Origin: Gemmatimonadota bacterium
Lineage (GTDB): Bacteria; Gemmatimonadota; Gemmatimonadetes; Gemmatimonadales; Gemmatimonadaceae
Length of the DNA: 64,000 bases
Assembly (NCBI GenBank): GCA_016712265.1
Contig: JADJRJ010000030.1
Coordinates: 186,001-250,000 of the forward strand
Reading direction: 5' to 3'
Shown: positions 1 through 9,787 of the stretch, piece by piece
Layout of the letters: every line of letters starts with the position of its first letter
Position numbering within the stretch: position 1 is the stretch's first letter
Program-made: the position numbers and the translations under genes
The notes under the pieces: model-generated
The model's input: only the letters and a program-made list of their open reading frames with translations
Told to the model about the DNA's origin: nothing
Database searches by the model: none

Positions 1-282
1 CACGGCGGCGGGCACGAGGCGCAGGTAACCGGCGAGCACCACCAGGTCGATGGTGCGGGCGCGCAAGAGGTCGGCGAGTCCGTCGGTTCGCAACGTGCGA
101 TCCATCGCCACCGCCTCGATCCCGGCGCGACGCGCGCGTTCGAGCGCGAGGGCCTGCGGTTGGTCCGAGGCGACGAGGACCACCGTTCCCGGCGCCGCAG
201 CGCCCAGGGCGGACAGGTGGTCGAGGAGGGCCTGGAGGTTGGAGCCTCCGCCGGAGGCGAGGACGGCGATTCGCGACGACAT
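1..282 (-). CDS. purN: Phosphoribosylglycinamide formyltransferase (5' part only)
   Basis: PurN transfers a formyl group from 10-formyltetrahydrofolate to glycinamide ribonucleotide in purine synthesis, in the cytoplasm. The ATG is at 282 and the gene runs off the left edge, so only the first 94 residues are visible. The N-terminus has the family's glycine-rich phosphate-binding turn (SGGGSN, residues 10-15), and the visible stretch ends in the strand DLVVLAGYLRLVP, which is characteristic of PurN. It lies 53 bp downstream of gmhB on the same strand and could be the distal gene of the valS-selA-gmhB block. The active-site Asn-His-Asp region lies outside the window, but the N-terminal match is strong. 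Confidence 0.93.
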   Translation of the reverse strand, partial: MSSRIAVLASGGGSNLQALLDHLSALGAAAPGTVVLVASDQPQALALERARRAGIEAVAMDRTLRTDGLADLLRARTIDLVVLAGYLRLVPAAV

Positions 283-335
283 CGCGGCGGATAGTAGCGT
301 GGACGCGCTGTGACGGTAACCCCGTGATGGTGGCG

Positions 336-884
336 TCAGCGGGCGATCCAATCGAGGTAGCGGGTCACGGCTTCCTCGAGGGACGACGCCACCTGCGCCT
401 CGCGCTCCGCCCAGACGAGGTCGTCCTCGGGGGTATCGGGCGACGGGACCAGGACACCGAATCCCCCGAGGGTCAACGCCGGCTCCACGTCGCGGCGACG
501 GTCCCCGGCGAAGAGGGAGCGCGCGGCATCCAGGTCGTGATCGGCGATGGCCTGCTCGAACATCCCGGTGCCGGGTTTGCGACAGCGGCACGGGCCGGTC
601 ACATCGGGATGGTGAGGGCAGTGGTATGTCGCGAGCACGCCCGCACCGGCTTCCGCGAAGAGTTGTTCGACGCGTCGTCGGATCTGCTGGTAGGTCGCGT
701 CGTCGAGATGGCCGCGGGCGATCCCGGACTGGTTGGTGACGATCACGGGGACGATTCCTGCTGCGCGGAGCGTGCGGACGGCGTCGATCGCTCCCGGGAC
801 GACGTGCACGCGCGCGGCGTCGGCCAGGTAGTGGGCGTCCACAATCAGCGTGCCGTCGCGATCGAGAAAGGCGGCGCGTCGCAT
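336..884 (-). CDS. gmhB: D-glycero-D-manno-heptose 1,7-bisphosphate 7-phosphatase (HAD family)
   Basis: This HAD-superfamily phosphatase of 182 residues, the usual GmhB length, removes the 7-phosphate from heptose bisphosphate on the way to ADP-heptose for lipopolysaccharide cores. Visible motifs are the nucleophile motif DRDGT with D8 and D10, TNQSG at 50-54, and the zinc loop typical of GmhB (C89-x-H91 and C99-x-C101, followed by RKP). A late acidic motif (GDRRRD) follows. It starts 4 bp after the selA stop codon, so the two are probably co-transcribed. Histidinol-phosphatase-type HADs are the main alternative, but the zinc loop favours GmhB. Confidence 0.9.
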   Translation of the reverse strand: MRRAAFLDRDGTLIVDAHYLADAARVHVVPGAIDAVRTLRAAGIVPVIVTNQSGIARGHLDDATYQQIRRRVEQLFAEAGAGVLATYHCPHHPDVTGPCRCRKPGTGMFEQAIADHDLDAARSLFAGDRRRDVEPALTLGGFGVLVPSPDTPEDDLVWAEREAQVASSLEEAVTRYLDWIAR

Positions 885-887
885 GGC

Positions 888-2239
<1,352 letters not shown>

Positions 2240-2243
<4 letters not shown>

Positions 2244-3568
2244 CGACGCGGGGTGAGGGTGTCACGTCGTACGGTGCCGGTATCGCGCCGGACCGTGCCC
2301 GTGTCGCGCCGCACGGCGGCGGTGTCCCCTCGTGCCGAGTCGGCCGGGGGGCGCCGTTGTTGACGCGGCGTCGCGAATCGCCGCTCCGAGTTGCGACTCC
2401 GCCCGAGCACCGTGCGCATCCCCTCGGCGCGGAGGATGTAGCTCGTGATCGGAGGAAGCGGCTGCGTCAGGGTGATGAGGACTTCCTGCTCTGGCAGCTT
2501 CACGGTAGGGCGCGGCGGCGGTGTGGTGTCGCGCGGCGTTTCGGGGCGTGTGGGAGCACGGACGGGGGCCGGCCGGGCCGGGCGCGCGGCGGCCCGCGTC
2601 GTCGAATCCCGTGCAGCGGTGGTGTCGTTGGCCGCGCGAATGCTGTCCTGTCGCGCCTTCGTGCGCACGGAGTCATCCGCGATCCGCTTGACCTCGCGTG
2701 CGCCTAACGCGCGCACCAGGGGTACCAGCGACGAATCGGTCGCCAGGCGAATGGAGAAGCGCGACAGCTCGATGGCCTGCGCCGTGTCCAGCGGATGGTC
2801 GAATCGGACGCGAATGGTCAGGCTGTCCACGAACTCCACCTGCTGGATCCCGGCGCCGAGTGTGTCGCGCACCAGGGCGTGGAGGATGCGCTCAGAGGAG
2901 TCCTGCAGCGCGAGGGTGACGGTGTCGTACAACTCGCGCGGGTCGGCGAATCGGTTCTTGTTCTGGTCCACCAACCCGCGCAGGACGTACGAGCCAGCCG
3001 GGAGATTTCGGAGCGTGAAGCGCCCGAGGGAGTCGGCCACGGCGAGGTAGCGGAGCGAATCAGGGAGGACGATGGCCTCGACCAGTGCTTGCGGCGCGAC
3101 TTTCTCGGCCATCCAATCGAACACCCGACCGGTGATCACCCCGCTCGCGATGGTCGGGCCCGTGGAGAAGACCAGCGTGTGGCCGACGGAATCGACATTG
3201 CCGTCCAGGTCGACCATACCGGGAAGCATGGTGACACGGTACGTGGTATTGGGCCGGAACCCTTCGCGTGGCCGTACCTCGAGCCGGGTACGTCGCCAGG
3301 ACAACGCTGTGCGGCCTCGGCTGGGTGAGATGAGGAACAGGTCGGCGAGTGACGTGGCGCCCTGCGGTCGCTCGCTGACGACATCATCAAAGTCAAAACC
3401 GACGGCGTCGGTTCGCACGTTCAGGGCGCCGGTGTCGGGCCGGACCCGGACCAGGGCCGGCGGGTCGAGGTCCTCGGGCCCACCCGGCGGGACACCAGGC
3501 GACGCGCACGACGCCGTGAGTAGCGCGGCCATGAAGTGGGAGAGCAAACGGGCGGAACGCAGACGCAT
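2240..3568 (-). CDS. Lipoprotein with SbsA-type Ig-like domain and regulatory beta fold
   Basis: This is a predicted envelope lipoprotein of 442 residues with unknown function. The chosen ATG at 3568 gives a short signal peptide with a lipobox ending in C21 (LTASC). Residues about 33-130 resemble the bacterial Ig-like (Big_5/SbsA) domain. A transthyretin/carboxypeptidase-regulatory-like fold follows, with the segments GRFTLRNLPAGSY and DQNKNRFADP. The C-terminal 130 residues are low-complexity Ala/Arg/Thr/Pro and end in repeated RRDT units. It sits between valS (88 bp upstream) and selA (overlapping). The family is common in Bacteroidetes-like and gemmatimonad genomes, and no enzymatic motif is seen. 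Confidence 0.78.
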
Positions 3569-3656
3569 GGGAGCAGATGTTAGCGATACCCCTCGTATCG
3601 AGGTACCCCGCTGCTCCCCAGTACCCCGTCGATCCGGCAAAGGGCCCGCCACCGGT

Positions 3657-6425
3657 TTAACCGCCGAACGAGGCGATCTTGCTGGCGAGCTGCGCGCGCC
3701 GCTCCGTCCACTCCCGCTCCTTCTGCCGTTCGGCCTCCACAATCTCCGGCTTCGCCCGCGACACGAAGCTCTCGTTCGCCAGGCGACCGCGCAGGGCCGT
3801 GAGCTGCTTGTCGAGCCCTTCCAGCTCCGTGGTCAGGCGTGCGACCTCCTTGGCCACATCGATCATCCCCTCCAAGGGGAGGATCACTTCCGACCCGTCG
3901 GCCAGGACCTCGTGTGCCGCGGCGCCCGCTGGTGCGACGTCCACCACGACGAGGGAGCAGCGGGCGAGTCGTTCGATGGTCGACTGTTCCGCCCGGAAGA
4001 CGACGGCCGCGTCATCACCCGCGGGCTTGATCATCGCCTGGACGGACTTGCCCGGTGTGATGTTGTAGTCCGCGCGGATCTTCCGGATGGCGGTGATTGC
4101 CTCGCGCACGCGCTCGAAGGCGAGCGCGCCTTCGGGGAGGCCATCGGTCACCGGCCAGGTCGCGGTGGCCAGAAAGCCATCGGACGGCTTGCCCGGGACC
4201 GGGAGCTGTTGCCAGAGCGCTTCCGTGACGAACGGGACGATGGGGTGCAGGAGGCGCAGCGCGCGGTCAAAACAATGCACAAGGACGGCACGTGCCACCT
4301 CGCGATCGGGCCCTGGGCTCGCGAGCCGCGACTTGACCGTCTCGAGGTACCAATCAGCGAGTTCACTCCAGGCGAAAGCGCGCGCGGCCTCGGTGTACTC
4401 GTTCAACCGAAGGCCGGCGTAGGTCTCGTGCGGTTCCCAGGTCGCACGCGTCGGTCGTGCGGGCCCAAGTGACGCGTTGCAGCTGGCCAGTGCGGCGTCG
4501 AGCCGCCCGAGGATCCATCGGTCGGCGCTGGTGAGTGCGCCGGGAGCGACCGTTGCCATGGGAGAGACCGGGTCCGAGCCCACGTTGGTGAGCAAGAAGC
4601 GGCCAATGTTCCAGAGCTTGGTCACGAAGTTGCGCCCGGGGGCAAACGAACGTTCCAGGTCACGCGGGTCGAGGATGGTGTCGGCGCCGAGTCCCATGCC
4701 GGCAATCACCGTGTAGCGCAGCGCGTCCGCTCCGTAGGCGGCCACCACGTCGAGCGGGTCGATCCCGTTCCCCAGGGACTTCGACATCTTCACGTGGTTG
4801 GTGTCCCGCACGGTCCCATGCAGGTACACCGAGTGGAACGGCGCTTCGCCCATGAACGCGTACCCTGTCATGATCATCCGGGCGACCCAGAAGAACAGGA
4901 TTTCCGGGGCGGTCACGAGGAGGTCGGTCGGGTAGAACGCCTTGAGGTCCGCGGAATCGTCGGGCCAGCCTAACGTGGAGAAGGGCCAGAGGCCGGACGA
5001 GAACCAGGTGTCAAGGACATCTTCGTCCTGGCGGACCGGGCCGGAGCAGGCAGGGCAGGTCGCCACATCGGTCCGGCTCGCGGTGACCTTGCCGCACCCG
5101 TCGCAATACCAGACCGGGATGCGATGCCCCCACCAGAGCTGGCGCGAGATGTTCCAATCGCGGATCCCCTCGAGCCAGTTCACGTAGACCGCCTCCCACC
5201 GTTCGGGCAGGATGCGGATCGTGCGATCGTGCACGGCCTTGAGTGCGGGCTCGGCGAGCGGCTTCATCTTGACGAACCACTGCTCGGAGAGCCGCGGCTC
5301 GACGACCGTGTCGCAACGGTAACACTGGCGGATCGAGTGATGATGCGGCTCGACCTTGACCAGCGCGCCCATCGCCTCGAGCTGGCCCACGATCACTCGG
5401 CGCGCATTGGCGCGATCGAGCCCCACCAGGTCGGCAGGGACGCGTCCGGCGGCATCGGCCATCTCGCGCATCTCGCCGGTGGGCGACATGATGACGGGCA
5501 TCGGGAGGGCGTGGCGCTGGCCGACCTCGAAGTCGTTGTGGTCGTGCGCCGGGGTGATCTTGACCGCGCCAGAGCCAAAGGCAGGATCTGTGTAGGTGTC
5601 CGCGACAATCGGGATCTCGACATTGGAGATCGGCAGCATCACCGTCCGTCCGATGAGGTCCTGGTAGCGCGGATCGTCCGGGTGCACGGCAATCGCCACG
5701 TCGCCGAGCATCGTCTCGGGACGCGTGGTCGCCACCGTGATGCTGCGCGGGGCCTCGTTGGCGTTGATCGGGGTGAGCGGGTAGCTGATGTGATAGAGCT
5801 TCCCGTCCTTCTCGTGGTGCTCGGCCTCCTCGTCGGATAGCGACGTGAGGCAGCGCGGGCACCAGTGGATCACGCGGTGCCCCCGGTAGATCAGCCCCTT
5901 CTCATACAGCCGGACGAACGCCTCGCGAACCGCACGCGAGAGTTGGGGCGACAGGGTGTAGGCCGTGCGGGTCCAGTCGGCGGAGGCGCCGATGGCCCGC
6001 AGTTGCTGGAGGATCGTCCCCCCGGTCTCGGTGACGAAGGCCGAGGTACGCTGGATGAAGGCATCGCGGCCCACGTCGAAGCGCGTCTTGCCCTCGCGCC
6101 CCAGCTGTTTCTCGATGACGTTTTGCGTGGCGATCCCCGCGTGGTCGGTGCCGGGCACCCATAGGGCCTCGTCGCCGCACATGCGTCGCCAGCGCATGAC
6201 CACGTCTTGGACCGTGTTGTTCAGCCCATGCCCCATGTGGAGCACGGCCGTGACGTTGGGGGGCGGGATGACGATGACGTACGGCGCACGGCTGCCTCCC
6301 GCGCGCGCCGATCGCTCGGCGGCGGCGGTGAAGGCGCCTGCGCGCTCCCACTGGTCATAGATCTCGCGTTCCCGCGTCGCGTGGTCGAATTGCGGGGGCA
6401 GCTCGGGGGTCTGGGGGTCGGCCAT
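3657..6425 (-). CDS. valS: Valyl-tRNA synthetase
   Basis: This class I aminoacyl-tRNA synthetase charges tRNA-Val. With the ATG at 6425 it has 922 residues; an in-frame TTG nine bases upstream is less likely. The nucleotide-binding HIGH motif appears as HMGH (residues 63-66) and the KMSKS motif is exact at 546-550. The editing/CP1 domain and the ValS-typical segment RDWNISRQLWWGHRIPVWYC are present, as is a zinc-binding CxxC pair region. The last 65 residues form the ValS C-terminal coiled coil, rich in Glu, Arg and Leu. It heads the minus-strand block that continues to selA and diverges from the thrS unit. Confidence 0.97.
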   Translation of the reverse strand: MADPQTPELPPQFDHATREREIYDQWERAGAFTAAAERSARAGGSRAPYVIVIPPPNVTAVLHMGHGLNNTVQDVVMRWRRMCGDEALWVPGTDHAGIATQNVIEKQLGREGKTRFDVGRDAFIQRTSAFVTETGGTILQQLRAIGASADWTRTAYTLSPQLSRAVREAFVRLYEKGLIYRGHRVIHWCPRCLTSLSDEEAEHHEKDGKLYHISYPLTPINANEAPRSITVATTRPETMLGDVAIAVHPDDPRYQDLIGRTVMLPISNVEIPIVADTYTDPAFGSGAVKITPAHDHNDFEVGQRHALPMPVIMSPTGEMREMADAAGRVPADLVGLDRANARRVIVGQLEAMGALVKVEPHHHSIRQCYRCDTVVEPRLSEQWFVKMKPLAEPALKAVHDRTIRILPERWEAVYVNWLEGIRDWNISRQLWWGHRIPVWYCDGCGKVTASRTDVATCPACSGPVRQDEDVLDTWFSSGLWPFSTLGWPDDSADLKAFYPTDLLVTAPEILFFWVARMIMTGYAFMGEAPFHSVYLHGTVRDTNHVKMSKSLGNGIDPLDVVAAYGADALRYTVIAGMGLGADTILDPRDLERSFAPGRNFVTKLWNIGRFLLTNVGSDPVSPMATVAPGALTSADRWILGRLDAALASCNASLGPARPTRATWEPHETYAGLRLNEYTEAARAFAWSELADWYLETVKSRLASPGPDREVARAVLVHCFDRALRLLHPIVPFVTEALWQQLPVPGKPSDGFLATATWPVTDGLPEGALAFERVREAITAIRKIRADYNITPGKSVQAMIKPAGDDAAVVFRAEQSTIERLARCSLVVVDVAPAGAAAHEVLADGSEVILPLEGMIDVAKEVARLTTELEGLDKQLTALRGRLANESFVSRAKPEIVEAERQKEREWTERRAQLASKIASFGG

Positions 6426-6519
6426 GACGGGCAATTTACACCATCATGCCCTGAGTTCGGTTGGCGGTACTTGAACGGCCGTGCGTGCCGCTTTTCGCCG
6501 GGCCTTGCTATGTTGCAGG

Positions 6520-6660
6520 GTGACCGGCACTGCTCCGTCGACGCGTGGGGTCGCCTGGTGGCTGGCGTGGGCCATAGTGGTCGCGCTACTGCTGGGCGGG
6601 GTCTACTTCGCCCTCCATCACGTCAACGACATCCCCCCGGCCCTCGTCGCCCGCGCGTAG
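6520..6660 (+). CDS. Small single-span membrane protein (46 aa)
   Basis: This short open frame starts with GTG and encodes 46 residues. It has a basic/polar N-terminus (MTGTAPSTRG), one long hydrophobic span (about residues 12-31, rich in Trp, Ala, Leu and Val) and a short polar tail containing HHVND. It lies in the divergent region between valS and thrS, 42 bp ahead of the thrS start and on the same strand. Codon use resembles the neighbours, with high GC at third positions. No family is recognised. The transmembrane segment and position support a real gene, but its short length limits confidence. Confidence 0.5.
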   Translation: MTGTAPSTRGVAWWLAWAIVVALLLGGVYFALHHVNDIPPALVARA

Positions 6661-6702
6661 GCGTGGCGCCGCGGGTCTCCCGTTTCCCGCTCGTCCCCGA
6701 TC

Positions 6703-8646
6703 ATGATCGTCCTCACGCTTCCCGATGGTGCACGCCGCGAGGTCCCGGCGGGTACGCCGGCCCGCGACGTAGTGGCCAGTATTGGCGAACGACTCCTCAA
6801 GGCGGCGATCGCCGTGGTGGTGGAGGGAGAGACGGTCGACCTGGGGACGCCCCTGCGGCGCGGTGGTGCTTTCCGCGTGTTGACGGAGAGAGACCCCGAG
6901 TCGCTCGCCGTCTTGCGGCACTCCGGGGCCCACATCCTCGCCACTGCGGTGCGTCGGTTGCGCCCGGATGCCCAGATCGGCTTCGGCCCGGCCATCGACG
7001 ACGGCTTCTACTACGACTTCGGGGTCGAGAAGCCGTTCACGCCAGAGGACGTCGAGGCCTTCGAGGCCGAGATGCGGAAGGTGGTGGCGGAGAAGTACCC
7101 GTTCGTCCGCGAGGAGATCGATCGTGTGGAGGCGAATCGTCGTTTCTCCGACGACCCGCTCAAGCTCGAGCGCATCGCGGACCTCGGCGCCGACGAAGTC
7201 ATCTCCACGTACACCGACGGCCCGTTCATCGACCTCTGTCGCGGCCCCCACGTGCCGGACACGAGCTACCTCAAGCACTTCAAGCTCCTGCACACCGCAG
7301 GGGCCTACTGGCGCGGCGATGAGCGGCGCCCGATGCTGCAGCGCATCTACGCCACCGCATTCTGGAAGAAGGAAGACCTCGAGCAGCACCTCTTTCGCAT
7401 CGAGGAGGCCAAGCGCCGCGACCATCGCGTGCTGGGCAAGACGCTCGACCTCTTCATGTTCTCCCAGGTGTCACCGGGGTCAGCCTTCTGGACCGAGCGC
7501 GGGACGACCATGTACAACACGCTCGTGGACTTTGTCCGTGACCGGCAGCGCGAGGCATTTCAGGAGATTCGTACGCCACTCATCTATAACAAGATGCTGT
7601 GGGAACAATCCGGGCACTGGGGGAAGTACCGCGAGAACATGTTCCTCATCCACAACAAGGAGACCGAGGAACTCGACAGCTCGCTCAAGCCAATGAACTG
7701 CCCGTCGCACTATGTGCTGTACGGGGCGAAGAAGCACTCGTATCGGGAGTTGCCGCTGCGGTACGTCACCTTTGACGTGTTGCACCGCAATGAGCTGACC
7801 GGCGCGCTGTCCGGGCTGACGCGGGTGCGACAGTTCTCGCAGGACGATTGCCACGTCTTCCTGATGGAGTCGCAGATCGACGAGGAAGTGCGCTTCCTCA
7901 TGGACTTCATCCTCGGGCACTATGCGACCTTCGGGCTCGAGGCGCGGATCAAGTTCGCGACACGGCCCGAGGTGCGGATCGGCAGCGACGAGATGTGGGA
8001 CCGCGCCGAGCGCGCGCTGGAAAGCGCGCTCAAGGCGACGGGGAAGCCGTACGAGCTGAAGCCGGGCGATGGGGCGTTCTATGGGCCGAAGATCGACTTC
8101 GATGTGCAGGACTCGTTAGGTCGTGCCTGGCAGTTGGGAACGATCCAGCTCGACTACGCCGCGCCGGAGCGATTCGACCTGCAGTACGTGGGCGAGGACA
8201 ACACCAGCCACCGGCCGGTCGTGATCCATCGGGCGGTGAGCGGGTCGATCGAGCGCTTCATGGCGATCCTGATCGAGCACTTCGCGGGGGCGTTCCCAGT
8301 ATGGCTCGCGCCGGAGCAGGTGCGGGTGCTGCCGATCTCCGATGACCTGGCGCCCGTGGCGGCCGAAGTCACCGCGAAGATGAAGGCCGCGGGGATCCGG
8401 GCGCACATGGACGCGCGCAGCGACACGCTCAACTACCGCATTCGCGAAGGCGAGATGATGAAGGTGCCGTACATGGCCGTCATCGGAAAGCGTGAGGCCG
8501 AGGCCGGGACCCTGGCCGTGCGGGAACGCGGACAGGGGAAGAAGCAGGAAGTTGTTGGGGTCGACGCCTTCATCGCGCGTGTGCTGGAGGATGTCCGGTC
8601 GCGCTCGCTGGGAAATGTCGCAACCGCATCGGCTCCGTCGAGTTAG
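6703..8646 (+). CDS. thrS: Threonyl-tRNA synthetase
   Basis: This class II synthetase charges tRNA-Thr and is full length (647 residues). An N-terminal TGS domain (about 1-63) is followed by the second additional/editing domain containing HSGAHILA. The catalytic core carries the zinc ligands C333 (MNCPSH), H384 (QDDCH) and H509 (VIHRAV), and the class II motif region HRNELTGALSGL. The C-terminal anticodon-binding domain begins around WLAPEQVRVLPI. The ATG at 6703 follows a 46-residue membrane ORF, and the gene diverges from valS. It contains the recurrent word CGTTAGG encoding Leu-Gly near 8115. Confidence 0.97.
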   Translation: MIVLTLPDGARREVPAGTPARDVVASIGERLLKAAIAVVVEGETVDLGTPLRRGGAFRVLTERDPESLAVLRHSGAHILATAVRRLRPDAQIGFGPAIDDGFYYDFGVEKPFTPEDVEAFEAEMRKVVAEKYPFVREEIDRVEANRRFSDDPLKLERIADLGADEVISTYTDGPFIDLCRGPHVPDTSYLKHFKLLHTAGAYWRGDERRPMLQRIYATAFWKKEDLEQHLFRIEEAKRRDHRVLGKTLDLFMFSQVSPGSAFWTERGTTMYNTLVDFVRDRQREAFQEIRTPLIYNKMLWEQSGHWGKYRENMFLIHNKETEELDSSLKPMNCPSHYVLYGAKKHSYRELPLRYVTFDVLHRNELTGALSGLTRVRQFSQDDCHVFLMESQIDEEVRFLMDFILGHYATFGLEARIKFATRPEVRIGSDEMWDRAERALESALKATGKPYELKPGDGAFYGPKIDFDVQDSLGRAWQLGTIQLDYAAPERFDLQYVGEDNTSHRPVVIHRAVSGSIERFMAILIEHFAGAFPVWLAPEQVRVLPISDDLAPVAAEVTAKMKAAGIRAHMDARSDTLNYRIREGEMMKVPYMAVIGKREAEAGTLAVRERGQGKKQEVVGVDAFIARVLEDVRSRSLGNVATASAPSS

Positions 8647-8802
8647 ACGCCGTCCCGCGCCGGGTCCGGCGGGCGGCACGGGGTACGTGGCGCCGGGGAC
8701 GCGCCCAGTCGCTCTGGGGCTGGGGTTCATCGGGATGGCGGTAGTGGCTGCTTCCGGTCGAGCGTCGTTGAGCTGGGGGCCGCACGGACCTCAGCCGCTC
8801 CG

Positions 8803-9228
8803 ATGAATCCGCTCGTCCGCCGCTACCTTCGTGCAGCGATTGCGTTTCTCGTGATCGGACTACTCCTCGGCGCGTGGATGCTCGTCGCGCGCGAATTCGG
8901 GGGCTGGCTTCCTCCACGCATCCGCAGCGCGCACACCCACGCCCTCCTTGTGGGGTTCGTGATGTTGATGATCACTGGGGTCGCCCTGTGGATGTTTCCG
9001 CGTCCCCGGGCTGGCGACACGGTGTTTCGCCCCGCCTTGGCGGACGTGGCTTGGTGGGGCATTGCCGGAGGCACCGCCCTGCGGGTCGCGCTCGAGGTGG
9101 GCCTTGGTGCCACACCGTCCGTGGCGTGGCGGACGGCGCTGGTGAGTGCCGGCCTGCTTCAGGTGGCCGGGCTCCTGCTATTCTTCCGCACGATGTGGAC
9201 CCGCATCAGGTCGGCGGGACCCGCGTGA
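8803..9228 (+). CDS. Four-helix membrane protein, haem-copper oxidase subunit I/NnrS-like fragment fold
   Basis: This 141-residue membrane protein has four predicted helices (about 8-28, 44-64, 80-98 and 112-130). Helix 2 begins with the segment SAHTHALLVGF and ends in ALWMFPRP. Paired His residues ahead of a helix are seen in small proteins related to cbb3 oxidase subunit I or NnrS, so haem or copper binding is possible, but most of the oxidase is absent. It starts 156 bp after thrS and is followed 44 bp later by a secreted protein, perhaps in the same transcript. The family assignment rests on the motif and helix pattern only. Confidence 0.65.
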   Translation: MNPLVRRYLRAAIAFLVIGLLLGAWMLVAREFGGWLPPRIRSAHTHALLVGFVMLMITGVALWMFPRPRAGDTVFRPALADVAWWGIAGGTALRVALEVGLGATPSVAWRTALVSAGLLQVAGLLLFFRTMWTRIRSAGPA

Positions 9229-9272
9229 CCACGCGCCTCAGCGGCGTGTCGCCGTTTTCTTCTGGAGGTTTC

Positions 9273-9731
9273 ATGCGCTGGCCGACGATTCTGCTGGCAA
9301 GCTTCACCTTCCTCGCGGTTGGTCAGCCGGTCCAGGGCCAGTCGGGTCCAGCTTCAGCGGTGGCGGTGCCCGTCACGATGGAGTACTACTCTCGGATCAA
9401 GTGGGGATCCGTGGACGAGTTCAAGCGCCTCTACGCGAAGAACCACGCCCCACTCCTGCGCGAGATGGAGACCCTCGGCTTCATCAAGAGCGTGCGTGTT
9501 GAGGAGCCCTTCACCCATCTGGCGGGCGGGCCTTGCTGGGACCTGCGGGTGACCATCGTGTTCCGCGATGCGGCCGCGGCGATCTCGGATCCGGAGTGGG
9601 ATCGCCTGTGGAGCGTGGCGCGCAATCGTTTGTATCGCGACGCTACGCGCTTCGACGCCGAGGAGGCTGCGCGATTCGCCCTCCTGGAGGACCATTGGGA
9701 CGTCGTGGTCAACGAGGTCAAGGTCCCGTAG
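9273..9731 (+). CDS. Secreted protein of unknown function (152 aa)
   Basis: The chosen ATG is preceded by a good ribosome binding site (TGGAGG, 6 bp away). It opens a signal peptide of about 24 residues ending in QPVQGQS. The mature part looks like a small alpha/beta domain with the segments EYYSRIKWGSVDEFKRLY and WDLRVTIVFRD, reminiscent of dimeric alpha-beta-barrel (NIPSNAP/ABM-like) proteins. That resemblance is weak. There is one Cys, in GGPCWDL. It follows the four-helix membrane protein and ends just before a hairpin and a convergent MATE gene. No function can be assigned. Confidence 0.72.
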   Translation: MRWPTILLASFTFLAVGQPVQGQSGPASAVAVPVTMEYYSRIKWGSVDEFKRLYAKNHAPLLREMETLGFIKSVRVEEPFTHLAGGPCWDLRVTIVFRDAAAAISDPEWDRLWSVARNRLYRDATRFDAEEAARFALLEDHWDVVVNEVKVP

Positions 9732-9737
9732 CCGACT

Positions 9738-9772
9738 GCGGTGGGCGGCAACTCCGCACCGCCCCCCACCGC
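9738..9772. terminator. Hairpin between convergent genes
   Basis: The arms GCGGTGGG (9738-9745) and CCCACCGC (9765-9772) pair perfectly around a loop that contains a further CGG/CCG pairing. It lies between the stop codons of the secreted protein (9731) and the MATE gene (9788), where a bidirectional terminator is expected. There is no clear T-run on either side, so termination may be weak or Rho-assisted. Confidence 0.5.
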
Positions 9773-9787
9773 CTCTGATCGAGTCGC

